Origin: Phymatolithon calcareum | Taxonomy: Eukaryota; Rhodophyta; Florideophyceae; Hapalidiales | Assembly: GCA_977006965.1 (NCBI GenBank) | Contig: OZ345379.1 | Coordinates: forward strand, 1,054,001-1,118,000 | Length of the DNA: 64,000 nucleotides | Reading direction: 5' to 3' | Position numbers and translations under genes: made by a program | The notes under the pieces: model-generated | The model's input: the letters and a program-made list of their open reading frames with translations, nothing else | Told to the model about the DNA's origin: nothing | Databases searched by the model: none | In this document: positions 30,463 through 41,931 of the stretch, piece after piece | How positions within the stretch are numbered: the first letter of the stretch is position 1 | Layout of the letters: each line of letters begins with the position of its first letter

Positions 30463-31805
30463 GCAATATAATTCGAGAGAATTGGAAACAAACCGTACGC
30501 CAAAATATATATTGCAATTATTCTTGCCACGAAAATTAAAAATTGCTATTGCTATTCTTTGTCTTAGCAATAATTGCAATAATGCCAATTAATTGCAATT
30601 AATTGAAGATTTCTCCCGGTTTTTACTTTCCTCTATTAATTGGACCCTCTGCACGCTCTAACAGCCTGGGAGACTAGATGCTGATCCCAAAATCGGCTGT
30701 TTACTTTCAAAAACAAAAGTGACTCGAAAAGCACGAGTTCAAGCCTGAAGCGTTGATCAGTAAGGACATACTTCGCAAGACTCCAAAGTCGTTCTACTTC
30801 AGCAGTGGAAGCCAAAATAAAATCACAATTGATGTACTCCTCTTCATGAGAACTGTCGTCTCCAGCGTTAAGTATGTCTTCAATGCCATCAGGAGCAATC
30901 CTTTGCGGAATATGGTGATTCTCGACTAATTCATGCAACAATCCTTGACAGGCACCACGCTCTTCAGCCGTCATAGTATGCGACCTCCTTTGCTGTATAT
31001 TCACAACACCAGATTCAAAATGAGGATCTGACACAATGGCACTGGTTGCAGAAATGTACTGAGTTCCGAGTCCACAACCTCCGAGCGGGCTCTGATCGGT
31101 GTTAGGATCATTTTTCTGTTTAGAATCAAGCTGGATAAGTCCATTCAGCATGGCTCGCCCCTTTGAGAGGCGAATTCCCCGCTTCTGAAGTTTCTTAGTT
31201 GCCTTGTTTATAACTTCAAACATGCGAGTGTTCCTTTGCACCCGACGTGCAAAGCTTGCACTATCATTAAGGATCATGTCACAGTCCGGATTGGTACTGA
31301 TCTGAGAAAGCTGTGGCGAATCCTAAGGAATCGTTCAAACATGTAGAACAATCCGGACCAGCGAGTCTTGTTTGGCTTGAGAGGTTTCAGATCAGTTAGG
31401 TTTCTAAGAGCAGCAGCGCTCTTGATCTTGCGCTTGGCTTACAGCATAGTATCATCCATGCTTTCATTGACAGCTGACAGATGACTGCAATATGTAGGCA
31501 GGCGGTTTGCAAAACTAGCATCTTAGTAGACCGGCAGGTGAGGGTCGTCTGGCGATAGTCGCGCAGCGATAGGCGCCAGCTGTCAGCAGAAGCATTCGTT
31601 TGTCTTGGTAGTAACCGTCAACAACAAAGAAGCAATTTATTGGAATTAATTGCAGAATGTTTACGGCCACAAATAAATTATTGCAATTATTCAGAGAAGA
31701 AAAATTAATAATTGGAATTGGAGGGTTTTCAAAAATTAAGTATTGTATTGCCCTAATTGCAATTAATTTTTTTCCAATTAATTTTATCGCACCCCTGTCG
31801 AGCAG
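30444..31805 (-). mobile_element. hAT-B copy 1, internally deleted, 8-bp target duplication
   Basis: Body 30452-31797, flanked by TCGAGCAG at 30444-30451 and 31798-31805. The ends are CAGGGTTAGGAGC and the complement of CAGGGGTGCGATAAAATTAA. A minus-strand frame at 31277-30636 keeps the C-terminal 210 residues of the transposase with the hAT dimerisation motif (STAEVERLWSLAKYVLTDQR). The N-terminal half is deleted. Subterminal AATTAATTG repeats are abundant at both ends. Confidence 0.92.
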
Positions 31806-32092
31806 GCACTTTAGAATGAAAGCGGGATGCATACGTTCAAGTACTGCGCTTCAATCTATTATCAACAGCTGTGTTTACAAATATTTGCGAGTCTGCGCAG
31901 TTCTCATTCTTTCTGACGTATGCTCCGGGGACAAGGTCAGTTTTTTTGTCAGTGCTCAAGCATATTCCTATATTCTACTCGTATGGCTTTTCATGTGTAT
32001 GCCCTTCTTTGAAAACTGCGAGTGAACTGGTAGGCTAGAATAAAACAGTCTTTGTAGCATGCTTTTCCTTCGAGTGAGTGACCACGAGCATT
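31806..32092. other. spacer between two hAT-B copies
   Basis: Under 300 bp, no feature recognised. Confidence 0.5.
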
Positions 32093-32482
32093 CGTGGACC
32101 CAGGGGTGCGATAAAATTAATTGGAAAAAAATTAATTGCAATTAGTGCAATACAATACTTAATTTTTGAAAATCCTCCAATTCCAATTATTAATTTTTCT
32201 TCTCTGAATAATTGCAATAATTTATTTGTTGCCGTGAACATTCTCCAATTAATTCCAATTAATTGCTTCTTTGTTGTTGCCGTTTAGCACCAAGACAAAC
32301 GAATGCTTCTGTTGGTACCTGGCGACTATCGCTGGGCGACTATCGCCAGACGACCCTCACCTGCCGGTCTACTATGATTCTAGTTTTGCAAACCGCCTGC
32401 TATACATATTGCAGTCATCTGTGTCATTTTCAGCTCATTATCAGCTACAATTGACTTTAAAGAGGATTTCAGAAGCTCAGCT

Positions 32483-33041
32483 ATGAAGTCAACCGAGAAG
32501 AAGCGCAAAACCAGTTCCACTACTATCACCGAGCTGGAAGTTAGAGCAAAGGAGCTAGTCGAAGAGATTCTGAGTTGGGAGAGTCCAAGCGAGGGTGGAC
32601 ACTATCTCGGGATCCAGATCGAAAATGGAAAGCAGAAGCACTCATGGAGTTGCCCCTCGAAGGGATGCAGGAGTATCATGAAGTCAGTAGTCGGTACTGG
32701 TTTTACTAACCCCGCGAGCCACTTGAAATCATGTTATGGAGAAGAAGCACTTAAGGAGTCCCTTTTTGAAGCCAGAAAAATAGCTCTGGAAAATGGCGAT
32801 ACAATCTCAAGGTTTTGGTCTTCTGTCTCGTCTAACCCCACCGACAAGGCTATGTACGATTGGATTAAACTCATAGTCAACAAAAACTTCCCTATCGTAT
32901 GGGTTGAAGACGAAACTATACGCGCCTTTTCCAGGCATACCTCTGTTTTTTCAGCTAAGAAAGTGAAAGAGGTAATACTTGAGCTCACAAAACTTGTCGA
33001 AAAAGAAATTTCAAAAGAGCTGGCCGGGAAGATGTTGGAAG
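32483..33041 (+). pseudogene. hAT-B transposase, N-terminal part with BED-type finger
   Basis: Starts at an ATG (32483). A zinc-binding CPSKGC..NPASHLKSC pattern fits a BED-like DNA-binding finger, which hAT transposases use to bind subterminal repeats. The frame is clean for 187 codons and is then ended by the inserted LTR. Confidence 0.85.
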
Positions 33042-33479
33042 TGTGATTGCTTGGAGCTCTATTCACAACACACTTCAATATCAAGAATGATGTCGGTACA
33101 CGTGTACACGTGTCAAGTCGAAAGTCAAAGTGTCTCAGAACTTTGAATCAAGAAGATTGGCAGTGACACGTGTCAAAGTATGATAAGAGTATGATAATCA
33201 TACTCCCCTCATTCAGTAGATGATTCTTCATTTTTTCATGTTACACGTGTCATATGATATTATGACAAATTTGTTTAGGGTTAGAGTGTCTCCGTCGTCA
33301 ATTAGGGTTTTCATGAAGTCTGGTTGAGTTCTCTGGTCTATATAGTCTTGACCTGAGGTCCGCCAAGTCAATAAACCAAGGAACTCATTCACTCACAACT
33401 CATCTTCTACTCAACCAATTCACTCCAACCAAACTTTTTCCTTCACCTCATCTCATCCTTAACCTCCAACAACAGAAGA
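33037..33479 (+). mobile_element. solo LTR (433 bp) inside the hAT-B transposase
   Basis: Body 33042-33474 begins TGTGATTG and ends CAACAACA. GAAG is repeated at both sides (33038-33041 and 33475-33478). It has a TATA-like TATATAG at 33339-33345, a CT-rich leader after it, and four copies of the palindrome ACACGTGT (33098, 33106, 33166, 33243). No internal retrotransposon sequence is present. Strand is given as that of the TATA box. Confidence 0.8.
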
Positions 33480-34720
33480 AAGAGGCAATCATGCATGATG
33501 GCTGGACGGAAAATGGTATGCACTACATGGGCGTGTTTGCTGTTTACATGAAGAGAGTCAATGTGCACGGTAACGCTTTGTGGAAGAACGTCGAAAAGGT
33601 GCAAACTACTTTGCTTGGGGTTTCGCCTATGGCTAACCAAACCGATGAGAACAGTGAAGCGACAGAATTTAACGCTGAAACTCATGTTCAGTTCTTCCGC
33701 GACGTATTCCAAGAATTTTACAATACGGAACTTGGGAAATTTGCAACATGCCAAATTGCCGACAACTGCAATACGAATCAACGTGTTGCGCATCTTCTCA
33801 ATATTCTTCACGTTGGATGCAATAATCACAAGCTTAACCTGGAAATGAAAGCCTGGGTGAACTCGGACGACGACTTGTCAGCTGTCAATGAAAGTATCGA
33901 GGATACTATGCTGCAAGCCAAGCGCAAGATCAAGAGCGCTGCTGCTCTTAGAAACCTCACTGATCTGAAACCTCTCAAGCCAAACAAGACTCGCTGGTCC
34001 GGATTGTTTTACATGTTTGAACGATTCCTTAGGATTCGCCCACAGCTTTCTGAGATCGGTAACAATCCGGACTGTGACTTGATCCTCAATGACAGTGCAA
34101 TCTTTGCACGTCGTGTGCAAAGGTACACTCGCATGTTTGAAGATATAAACAAGGTAACCAAGAAACTTCAGGAGCAGGGAATTCGCCTTGCGAAGGGGCG
34201 AGCCATGCTGAATGGACTTATTCAGCTTGTTTCTCAGCAGAAAAATTGTGCTAACACCGACCAGAGCCGACTTGGAGGCTGCGGACTCGGAACGCAGTAC
34301 ATTTCTGCAACCAGTGCCATTGTATCAGATCCTCATTTTGAATCTGGTGTCGCGAAAATACAGCAAAGGAGGACGCATACTATGACGGCTGCAGAGCGTG
34401 ATGCTTGTCAAGGATTGCTGCATGAATTAAACGAGAATCATCATGTTGCGCAACGGATTGCTCCTGATGGCATTGAAGACATACTTAATGCTGGAGACGA
34501 CAGTTCACGTGAAGACGAGTACATCAATTGTGATTTTATTTTGGCTTCCACTGCTGAAGTAGAACGACTTTGGAGTCTTGCGAAGTATGTCCTTACTGAT
34601 CAACGCTCCAGGCTAGAACCCGTGTTTTTCGAGTCACTTTTGTTTTTGAAAGTGAACAGCGGATTTTGGGATCAGAATCTAGTCTCCCAGGCTGTTCGAG
34701 CGTGCAGAGGGTCCGCGTAA
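33480..34720 (+). pseudogene. hAT-B transposase, catalytic and dimerisation part
   Basis: An open frame of over 400 codons beginning right after the solo LTR. It starts with EAIMHDGWTENGMHYMGVF (the first catalytic Asp region of hAT), runs through the insertion domain, and ends with STAEVERLWSLAKYVLTDQR..FESLLFLKVN (hAT C-terminal dimerisation). No stop occurs in this half, so damage is mainly the LTR. Confidence 0.88.
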
Positions 34721-35016
34721 TAGAGGGATGTAAAAACAGGGAGAAATCGGCAATTAATTGTAATTAATTGGCATTATTGCAATTATTGCTAATACAAAGA
34801 ATAGCAATAGCAATTTTTAATTTTCGTGGGAAGAATAATTGCAATATATATTTTGGTGTACGATTTTTTTCCAATTAATTCCAATTATATTGCTCCTACC
34901 CCTGGGTGGACCCCTTGTGAAAAGCGCAACATTTCGATCCCTGTGTGCCGTTGTGAAAGCTACAACTGAAGGTCTGCAGCTGGCTAGAATATGAAAAAGT
35001 ATCATTTTCCCAAGTC

Positions 35017-35294
35017 TATGACGCAGGGGGGAAATCGCAAGTTTTTTTAGAAGCCCTTACGCAAGATTTTTGTCGATATCAGAGCAGCTGCCCATGCAGC
35101 ACGGTCTCTTTCCTAAGAAGAATGTTGTCACACTTTCATGTGCTCCATCATTATTTTCCTTTTAGACTATAAGAAGTGGTCCATTGCCCGTATTGTTTCT
35201 TCCTCCGCTTTCTCATTCCATTTTGGTTATTTGTGATTCCGTTGAATTGTCTTGAGGCTCGCCAAAATGTTCTGCATAATATTATGACGAGGGG
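35017..35294 (-). mobile_element. LINE-B 3' fragment
   Basis: Body about 35030-35282. It matches the 3' end of LINE-B (12367-12660): GGGGAAATCGCAAG, AGAAGCCC and an ORF2 tail. Flanks TATGACGCAGGGG (35017-35029) and TATGACGAGGGG (35283-35294) form a 12-13 bp target duplication with one indel. Confidence 0.75.
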
Positions 35295-35363
35295 CTCGGA
35301 GGGGAGAGTGGCCGGAAAACCATTGTACTCCGAGAAGTCGGTGCCCTCCCGCTTTGATGCTCG

Positions 35364-36780
35364 TATAGAGCATCAAAGCTGCAATCGTTTTACCTTCTGC
35401 GGACGATTGAGGGAGGAAGACCTCGTATCCGGATGCTGAAAGCAGTTACGTGGTCGACCTAGGAACGTTATTCACCAACATTTTATGGCTGGCTTTTTCT
35501 TTACCATGTGTGAAGCTTCCATTTGCTCTTCTTATACCAAAACAACACATTTTAAGTGGCCGAAGGGGTGTGCCACACCAAGTACCGCTTTTCAGATTTG
35601 CGACACTAATGAGCTGTTTAGTGACCAAGAAATTGTTTTGTGACTTGACGACTCCATAGGGGTAAGTTCGGAGATCGGGTCCCTTTTTCTTCGCGTTAAA
35701 AACAAGGATATGACCATCAAATTTGAGGCTCATAACAGAGAGTACTGCAGGCCTGTACTGAAGATATAGTCGTCTCCCAGGCAAGGCGTTGCCCTTCAAC
35801 AGCTCTATGTGACCAAAATCCAAACGGAGACGTACAGTAGTTGACGATCGTGTACTACACACAGTGTACTGTGATCGTCATATAAAACCGAGAAAATATT
35901 ACGTAAGATAGCATTCATTCATTCATTTTGCCTTTTGTCCTAATGAGGCTAGCAGCGATTCGAGGGTCTAAGTTTCTTCCGTTATATCGTTTGGAGTTTG
36001 GTGGAGAAACTTATCGGTTCCCGAGTGCCTCCTCTCCTTCCTGCTCGGCCCTTGTCAGAGAGCAATATATGGCGATAGCTACTGTATCTATTCGGCGCTA
36101 GAAAAACGTTTCTGTAATTCTTCATCAAATAGAAGAGAAAACAATGGCAAAAAGCACCGAGGTAGAAGCAGTGGTGGGCGAGAGGGATTTCCCCAAGTGT
36201 CTACCACACTGATGGCAGATAGATTCAGAAACAAAGTCAGACAGCACATGGAGACCCTGGATCGCAACTTGTCAGCCTATGAAACAACCGAGTACATGTT
36301 AGGGGCTCAGATAGAATAGCAGACATAAAAGTAGAGCCGTCCTAGTGAGGGTAGCACCTGAGGAAGCCTTGCCCGTATATCCATATGACTGTGGGGCTTT
36401 AAAAAATTGCAATAAAAAAGTGGTGGGCGAGGCACACACTTTTTCGTCTCTGGACCATGCAATTTAGTAATAATTTGCTGGGCCGAACATGTACCACCAC
36501 CACCTGCCGTTGGGAAGGGCTCCCGCAAGTCCCTGCCTCTATTAAGTCGGTATTACATATTCAGAGGCACACTTGCACTGGAAATGGAAATGGAACCACG
36601 GTTGTCTAAGAACCCCGCAATCCTCTTTTGTCAGTCAGACGGCGTTCAACAGCGTGCAAAAAAACAGCGACGGAAGTAGTGGCTCCTCCACGCAGCGGCG
36701 CGTCGTGCCCGGGAGAATGGCATGACGAAACACGAGGAAAGGAAAAAGCAAGGTCCTTTCTACCCGGCCTAGACAAGCGA
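35364..36780. repeat. anonymous duplicated segment, copy 2
   Basis: Matches 3125-4290. It has about 160 bp of extra sequence at 35905-36060, including a CATT tandem run, and its own LINE-A insertion at 36183-36418. The LINE-A copy present at 3855-3991 is absent here. Confidence 0.75.
36170..36431 (+). mobile_element. LINE-A 5'-truncated copy with 13-bp target duplication
   Basis: Body 36183-36418, flanked by AGTGGTGGGCGAG at 36170-36182 and 36419-36431. It keeps the start of the post-RT domain and the 3' UTR but has an internal deletion after the AYE codons. The paralogous position near 3785 is empty. Confidence 0.92.
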
Positions 36781-37640
36781 ATGTTCCGGTTGATAAACTT
36801 GGATCTCCATGGAACAAGACGCTTGTAGTACCTGAGTTGACCATCTATAACAAGGGAATCACTAAAGACGCAGCTCTTAAAAAAATATTCAAAGCGAAGG
36901 GAAGCATCCTGCGTCTTAGGCATATTGGATTGAACGCCAGGGGGATAGCTACGACGAAGAACATATCAATGTACAAAAACCTTGTGCAATGCAGGTGGGA
37001 GAACACCCTGCACCTTACCCCGTGGACGAAATCCATCAGAGCGAAAATCTATCAGGCAGCAGGCTTATACTATTCTCTCATACTTGGACGCTTCGCTTGC
37101 CGCCTCCAAGACGGCATGCGAGCGCTATGCAGAATCATCCCACGTGAAATTAGAAGGATACAGCTAGCCGAACACTTCGCCTTGCGGCTCATGAAGGCGA
37201 AACAAGAAATCGAGAAGAAAAAAGATTACGGCGGAAAAGCCGAAGACCTATGCTACGCAGAAAGCAACATCTCGTACCTGCAAGAACACGAACTTCTACG
37301 CTAGCATGCACACCGAGATGAAGGCGACGAGTTAACCCCAAGGAAGGGTATGTGGGATTATTCCAGGCGTTGATTCAGGTAGAAGACTGATTAATTAGTA
37401 ATATCCCAATGGACATGAATGAGCAGGCAAACCCCACTTTACTAATCGAATCGCGAAGGCACCGGATTGAAATAGTTCTTCGGATAGTCTCCCCCTACGA
37501 CCCCTCGTTCTATATTGAGCATTTCGGAGAGGCTGCGAGAAGGAGCCTCGAAGCCAAACAATGAAATCTCATGAAACCAAGATGGAACGAGAAAACGGAA
37601 GACGAAACAATACAGGCAACATAATTTCAAGGAACGCAGA
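36490..37640 (+). pseudogene. LINE-B-like ORF2 remnant, palm to C-terminus
   Basis: The first part (36490-36780) is the worn RT palm shared with 4006-4290. From 36837 to 37304 a clean 155-codon frame reads the RT thumb and connection (NKGITKDAALKKIFKAKGSI; LGRFACRLQDGMRALCRIIP). After a stop, 37455-37640 reads a worn EHFGEAARRSLE..NEKTEDETIQA, matching the LINE-B C-terminus. It supplies a Cys codon where LINE-B at 13023 has TGA. Confidence 0.8.
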
Positions 37641-38209
37641 AGAACGTTCATCAAACCATCGAAGCAGGGACGAAGACAAATTTCCTACACGTGCAAGCGC
37701 AAAGGCACACAATGAACCACGTGTACGACACGGTTTGACCACGGCACCATTTGGCCGCACGACGTTTCGTTTCACAAAGTGTCATCGTTCTTATCATACG
37801 CAGCTCATATCCCTCTAAGATGTGTTTATTGTGGTGTAGCGGCAGCGGAGAGTATTTGTAAGCTACGCTGGCCCGTATGATTATGTTTGGATTATGATAG
37901 GGCGCTGGAGGCCCTTAGTGGCATCAGGATCTTCCCGGGAGCGCACCGTGTTTGCAGACATGTGATATCAGCTTGATCGATCCAGCAAGCAATAATTTAT
38001 GAAGGCCAATGAAAAGCTTTCTTTCTTCAAGCAATAATTTATAAAGGCAAATGAAAACCTTTCTTTTTTTCGTACCGCAGCTGTTCACTGCGGAAAGCTT
38101 GTTCACGCAGATGGTAAGAGACTGAGGCTGTTCGAAGGCGTCTCTATTCTACTGAAGGCAGAAGAAAACGAAAAAGCTCGAAAAGATTGTCTTCACTCTC
38201 CAACACAAT
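37641..38209. other. no supported gene; short direct repeat
   Basis: 37630-37745 recurs at 39705-39815 in the same orientation (CATCGAAGCAGGGACGAAGA, then ACACAATGAACCACG). The rest, up to the small gene at 38210, is unassigned. Confidence 0.5.
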
Positions 38210-38617
38210 ATGGATTCATCTGCAGAAAATCTCTCGAACTGCGGAAATACCGGCGATTTTCCAACGCATCAAAACTTGAGAAGGTACAGTGTCACGAGGG
38301 GGATTTTTGGAGGTATTGTATTCCTCATTGGCATCGGTATTTCACTGTCAACGGGCCCGACCTTTCTCAAATTAACGTGGACCTTGTGCGCCACATACGT
38401 CGCACCAAAGATGATTCACGCATTTGAGAATGGCGATGATGGTCAAGTTGATGTGGCTATATCTGCGGCCGGAAGCAAGTTCAAATTTCAGGTTAAGCAA
38501 GGACGGCTCGCACAATGGGTTCAAACCAATGTAGAATCGTCATCCGACAAACTTGGTGCGGCCAGAGGACAAGGCGTCGAACCCATCACGCAGCACCAGC
38601 CCGATGAAATGTGTTGA
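38210..38617 (+). CDS. hypothetical small membrane protein
   Basis: A 135-residue frame starting at ATG. Residues 30-52 (GIFGGIVFLIGIGISLS region) form one strongly hydrophobic segment and residues 53-70 a second, followed by a Lys/Gln-containing hydrophilic tail rich in Ala, Gly and Ser. It has no transposon similarity and no second copy in the window. Function unknown. It could be a real host gene surrounded by repeats. Confidence 0.5.
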   Translation: MDSSAENLSNCGNTGDFPTHQNLRRYSVTRGIFGGIVFLIGIGISLSTGPTFLKLTWTLCATYVAPKMIHAFENGDDGQVDVAISAAGSKFKFQVKQGRLAQWVQTNVESSSDKLGAARGQGVEPITQHQPDEMC

Positions 38618-40262
38618 GAGCAAAGGCGCTTTTTGCGGTCAGGTGATAACTCATCTCGGCTTGGAATGCTAATGCACGATTACATTGTCTTGTATTTTAG
38701 TCAGAGTCGCGAACCGTCGCGAACATACTTCATGGACATTGCCGGATCTGCAGTAAAAAGTAGAGGAAGTTACTAAAATGACCGCATTGTAGGTCCTCTC
38801 ACGTCTTTCACTCCTTTGTTAGACCCTGCGTGCGGTGAAAGGTGACCGGGAAGTTCATCGTACGAGTATAGCAATAAGCGCCCGGCGACAGCGTCGGTTT
38901 CTTCTCCTTATCCATTCGAAATATTCTCAAATCCTTCTGTGCTTCTTTCTACATCTTTGCAAAGCAGTCCCTCTTGCGCAGCAGTCACCATGCACTGCCA
39001 CGTTCAAGAAACGTGTAGGCTGGCTATATTACATCCCGCTGTGAGTGCTCTTGTAATCTATGTACATACAAAGCAGCATCACCACAACAATAATGTTTCC
39101 AATTTATCTCTGTGCTCCGCCGTGCTTGGGATAGGCAATGCGATACAGTTATACGTTCCCTGGTCTGTGAGCACCCTGAAAGAGAATCATGCTCTGCTGA
39201 TGCAAAGAGCCAGACTGTCAACCGCACGCGAAACTCTTTAGGAAAATGCTGCATTGAGCTGCATCGCCTCAGGACTGCGAAGAGGAAAGCATTTCTCCAC
39301 CCACTGGCGCTGCGGCCCAGCTGGTCCCGCGTCGACCCACTCCGGTCTGGATTGGAAATAATTCAGCTCGCATGTCGTGTAAACTGCAAGTGTTGTTCTT
39401 AACTAAATCTATCGTTATCGTAAACAACAAAGTAACGCTCGCATTTCCTCTGAATCGCGCATCTGAACCGACGCTGCCAAAACTTCAACAATGGATCGGC
39501 TCTACACAGCCAGGTAAGAACTTAACAGCGTGATCATCATTGCTCGTATTGATTGAAATCCGCACTGATACTGCCTTGGCTTGACACCAATGGACCGACC
39601 GACCGATACAATCAAATTGCCACACCAGCACTATGATGTTCACCCTGTTTTTAGAACAAGACAACACTACCGACAAAAAATCAAACTCCGAACTAATACA
39701 TTTCGAGGAACGTAGAAGAAAGTTTATCAAACCATCGAAGCAGGGACGAAGACGAATGTCCTATTCGTGCAAGCGCAATGGCACACAATGAACCACGAGT
39801 ACAATACGGTGTTCCATTTCATCATGACTTGCTATGTGAGGGCTACGAGCTGGGTATGATAAGATCGAGGACATTAAGTGTCCTCGATCTTATCATACCA
39901 GGAGGTTAATAATGAATGCTTATTGCCCTCTGGGGCTAGCAAGTACAGTAGTGCTTTTCATTTTTCCTCTACTTAGATTATGGTAGGGCGTTAAGCCTGG
40001 TAGCTATTGCAAGCACGCTTCTTCTCTGCCTGCCGCTCGTCATTAGACGACTCCCCCCGAAGCAACTGCGGTGGTTCCACGATTCGCGAGTCGACGTGGA
40101 CGACCAGAATGTTGGACTCTTAGCTTTACAGCTCACTTCTTCTGTGCCATAGTAATGCACTGTAATTAGCTCGGACCCCTTGTACAATGCGTAAACCCCA
40201 CTCCCGAAACGTCCCGTGTCGCGAAATTAGGAGAAAAAACCCGCGTCAGACTCTTCACCGCA
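38618..40262. other. no supported gene
   Basis: Contains the hairpin at 39853-39899 and the repeat at 39705-39815. Open frames in 38835-39402 have no recognised domain. 39895-39960 is similar, inverted, to 45795-45850 (TTGCTAGCCCCA). Confidence 0.5.
39853..39899. repeat. perfect 21-bp inverted repeat (hairpin)
   Basis: Arms 39853-39873 and 39879-39899 are exact reverse complements (GGTATGATAAGATCGAGGACA), with a 5-nt spacer TTAAG. Confidence 0.9.
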
Positions 40263-40263
40263 A

Positions 40264-40352
40264 ACAGGCACATCCGGGATTCGAAACCAGGACCTTTCTC
40301 TTGGCCGCATGTGCGCACCCCCCGGAGGCAGTTTAACCATTATACCACAGGT
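40264..40352 (-). other. tRNA-like sequence, possible tRNA pseudogene or SINE head
   Basis: The minus strand has an A-box-like TGGTATAATGGTTA (40334-40347) and a B-box-like GGTTTCGAATCCC (40276-40288), 59 nt apart start to start. That is about 15 longer than in an intronless tRNA. The acceptor strands do not pair and the T stem has a mismatch, so a working tRNA is unlikely. Confidence 0.3.
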
Positions 40353-40522
40353 AGAGCTCGTATCCCTCATTAACTGACATGAGAGGCGGTGCCGGGGCGA
40401 CCAACCGTGAACTGAAATCCAATGTATCGAAACATTCCGAGTTCAAGATCTTAACACCTGCCAACCCGCGAACAAGGTGCAGCCATGCAACATCTGCCTT
40501 CATTCGCTCGCCCGAATAGAGC

Positions 40523-41336
40523 AATTGTTTCCTTTAAGACGGGAAATCCTGGCCTTCAAGATGCTGAGGACAACAAAGGACAAAGAAAAGATGTACCTAC
40601 AAAAGCCGCCTGAGAGCAGAAACAACCAAGAGCTCCAGCCGACCAGGAACGACATTGCCGCTATGGAAAACAGGGAACCGTTTGTGGAAGCAACCAAACA
40701 CATTCAAGCAAAGCAGGCTGCCGAAATGCTTTGCTTAAAATTCCTTACAATGGAAGGAAATCGTCTCGAATTGAAGAGGAAGACGAGAATCCCGTATGAC
40801 AAGATGAGTAAGCTACCAGAATTCTCAAGCTCCCGAAGGTGAAGCACGGGTACTTAGCGCTTCAGTGCATCTGCGGAAGATTTGCGCAGGTGTCGACAAA
40901 AAGCATGGTGGAAAATTTTGGAAACCGAGCTCGACAGCATATAGCAACGCTGGAAAACAATCTGTCAGGAAATGACCTGAAAGAAGCCAAAAGACCGGAT
41001 ACCGAGAAAGCACTTAACGAGCTTTTGCTATTCAGCAAGACCATCATCGAGTGCATGGAAAACGAAGAAGGAATGCTCTGAAATCAAGATACGAGAAGTT
41101 AAGTAGATGTCCCTCAGGACACAAAGCCTAATAGCGGGAACACCAGCAGCGAACCCACAAGAACACCACATAGAAGGTAGGACGATCAAGGTTCCAAACT
41201 TTCCCCACCGGCTGCGGAAGGCGGTAGGTTTCAACGGTCTACACACTGGAAGGTAGCAACTGAGGAAGCATTGCCCGTATATTCATAAGACTGTGAGGCT
41301 TTTAAACAAACTGCAATCAAAAAAATTGTTACCTTT
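40523..41336 (+). mobile_element. LINE-A 5'-truncated copy
   Basis: Body 40536-41323. It encodes the ORF2 C-terminus (MLRTTKDKEK onward, CGRFAQVSTKSM, ending NEEGML at 41081) with a frameshift near 40836, then the 3' UTR. Flanks AATTGTTTCCTTT (40523-40535) and AATTGTTACCTTT (41324-41336) match at 12 of 13. Confidence 0.88.
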
Positions 41337-41931
41337 GTTCTCCCACCATCCCAGCACTTTTTGTTGTTGTAGATTGGTTCAGGAAAGGGGAAGTCCAGGG
41401 TCGACCAGGTCGAACACTGAATGGAGCTTCTCAGATGTGTTGGATCAGGCCCGGCAGGAATAGGATGCGATTTCCTTGAGGGCTCCACCCGCTGACCGCA
41501 CACTGCGAACACAGCCCTGTTGCGTTCACTAAAGTTTTGAAGTTCTAGCATCTAGCGGAGATCTATATAATGTACAAACTACATGACATCAACTATTAGG
41601 AAGAGGTTACGGGAAGTTGCGCTGGTGTCGTCGAGCAATGGGGTTGAAGGCTTCCAAAATAAAATTCCTTTTTCGCCAAGCACACTTGTGACCACGCTTG
41701 GTACCAATATTATTTTTATTGTTTTTATTGCAATTTATTGCAATAGAGCCTTAATTGCCCTGAGATGTGCTTATTGCAATAATTATTGCAAAAAGTAATG
41801 GCATATGATCGAAAATCAAGGTACTCCCTTGCCCTCCTCTGCGCTAACAAGGCCGTCGAACAGCGTTGCGGTACAGGATCTGTAAGGGAAATTTACGGAA
41901 AAGGGTTATAGAAGCTCCCCACACAGTTTAC

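Larger units (their letters stand above)
32093..34912 (+). mobile_element. hAT-B copy 2, nearly complete, split by a solo LTR
   Basis: Body 32101-34904. The ends are CAGGGGTGCGATAAAATTAA and the complement of CAGGGGTAGGAGCAATATAA. Flanks CGTGGACC (32093-32100) and GGTGGACC (34905-34912) match at 7 of 8. Subterminal AATTAATTG/CCAATTAATT repeats lie at both ends. Opposite in orientation to copy 1, 300 bp away. Confidence 0.92.

Noticed and set aside
40264-40352. A functional tRNA on the minus strand
   Set aside because: The boxes are good but the acceptor strands do not pair, box spacing is too long and no convincing anticodon loop is seen; kept only as tRNA-like.
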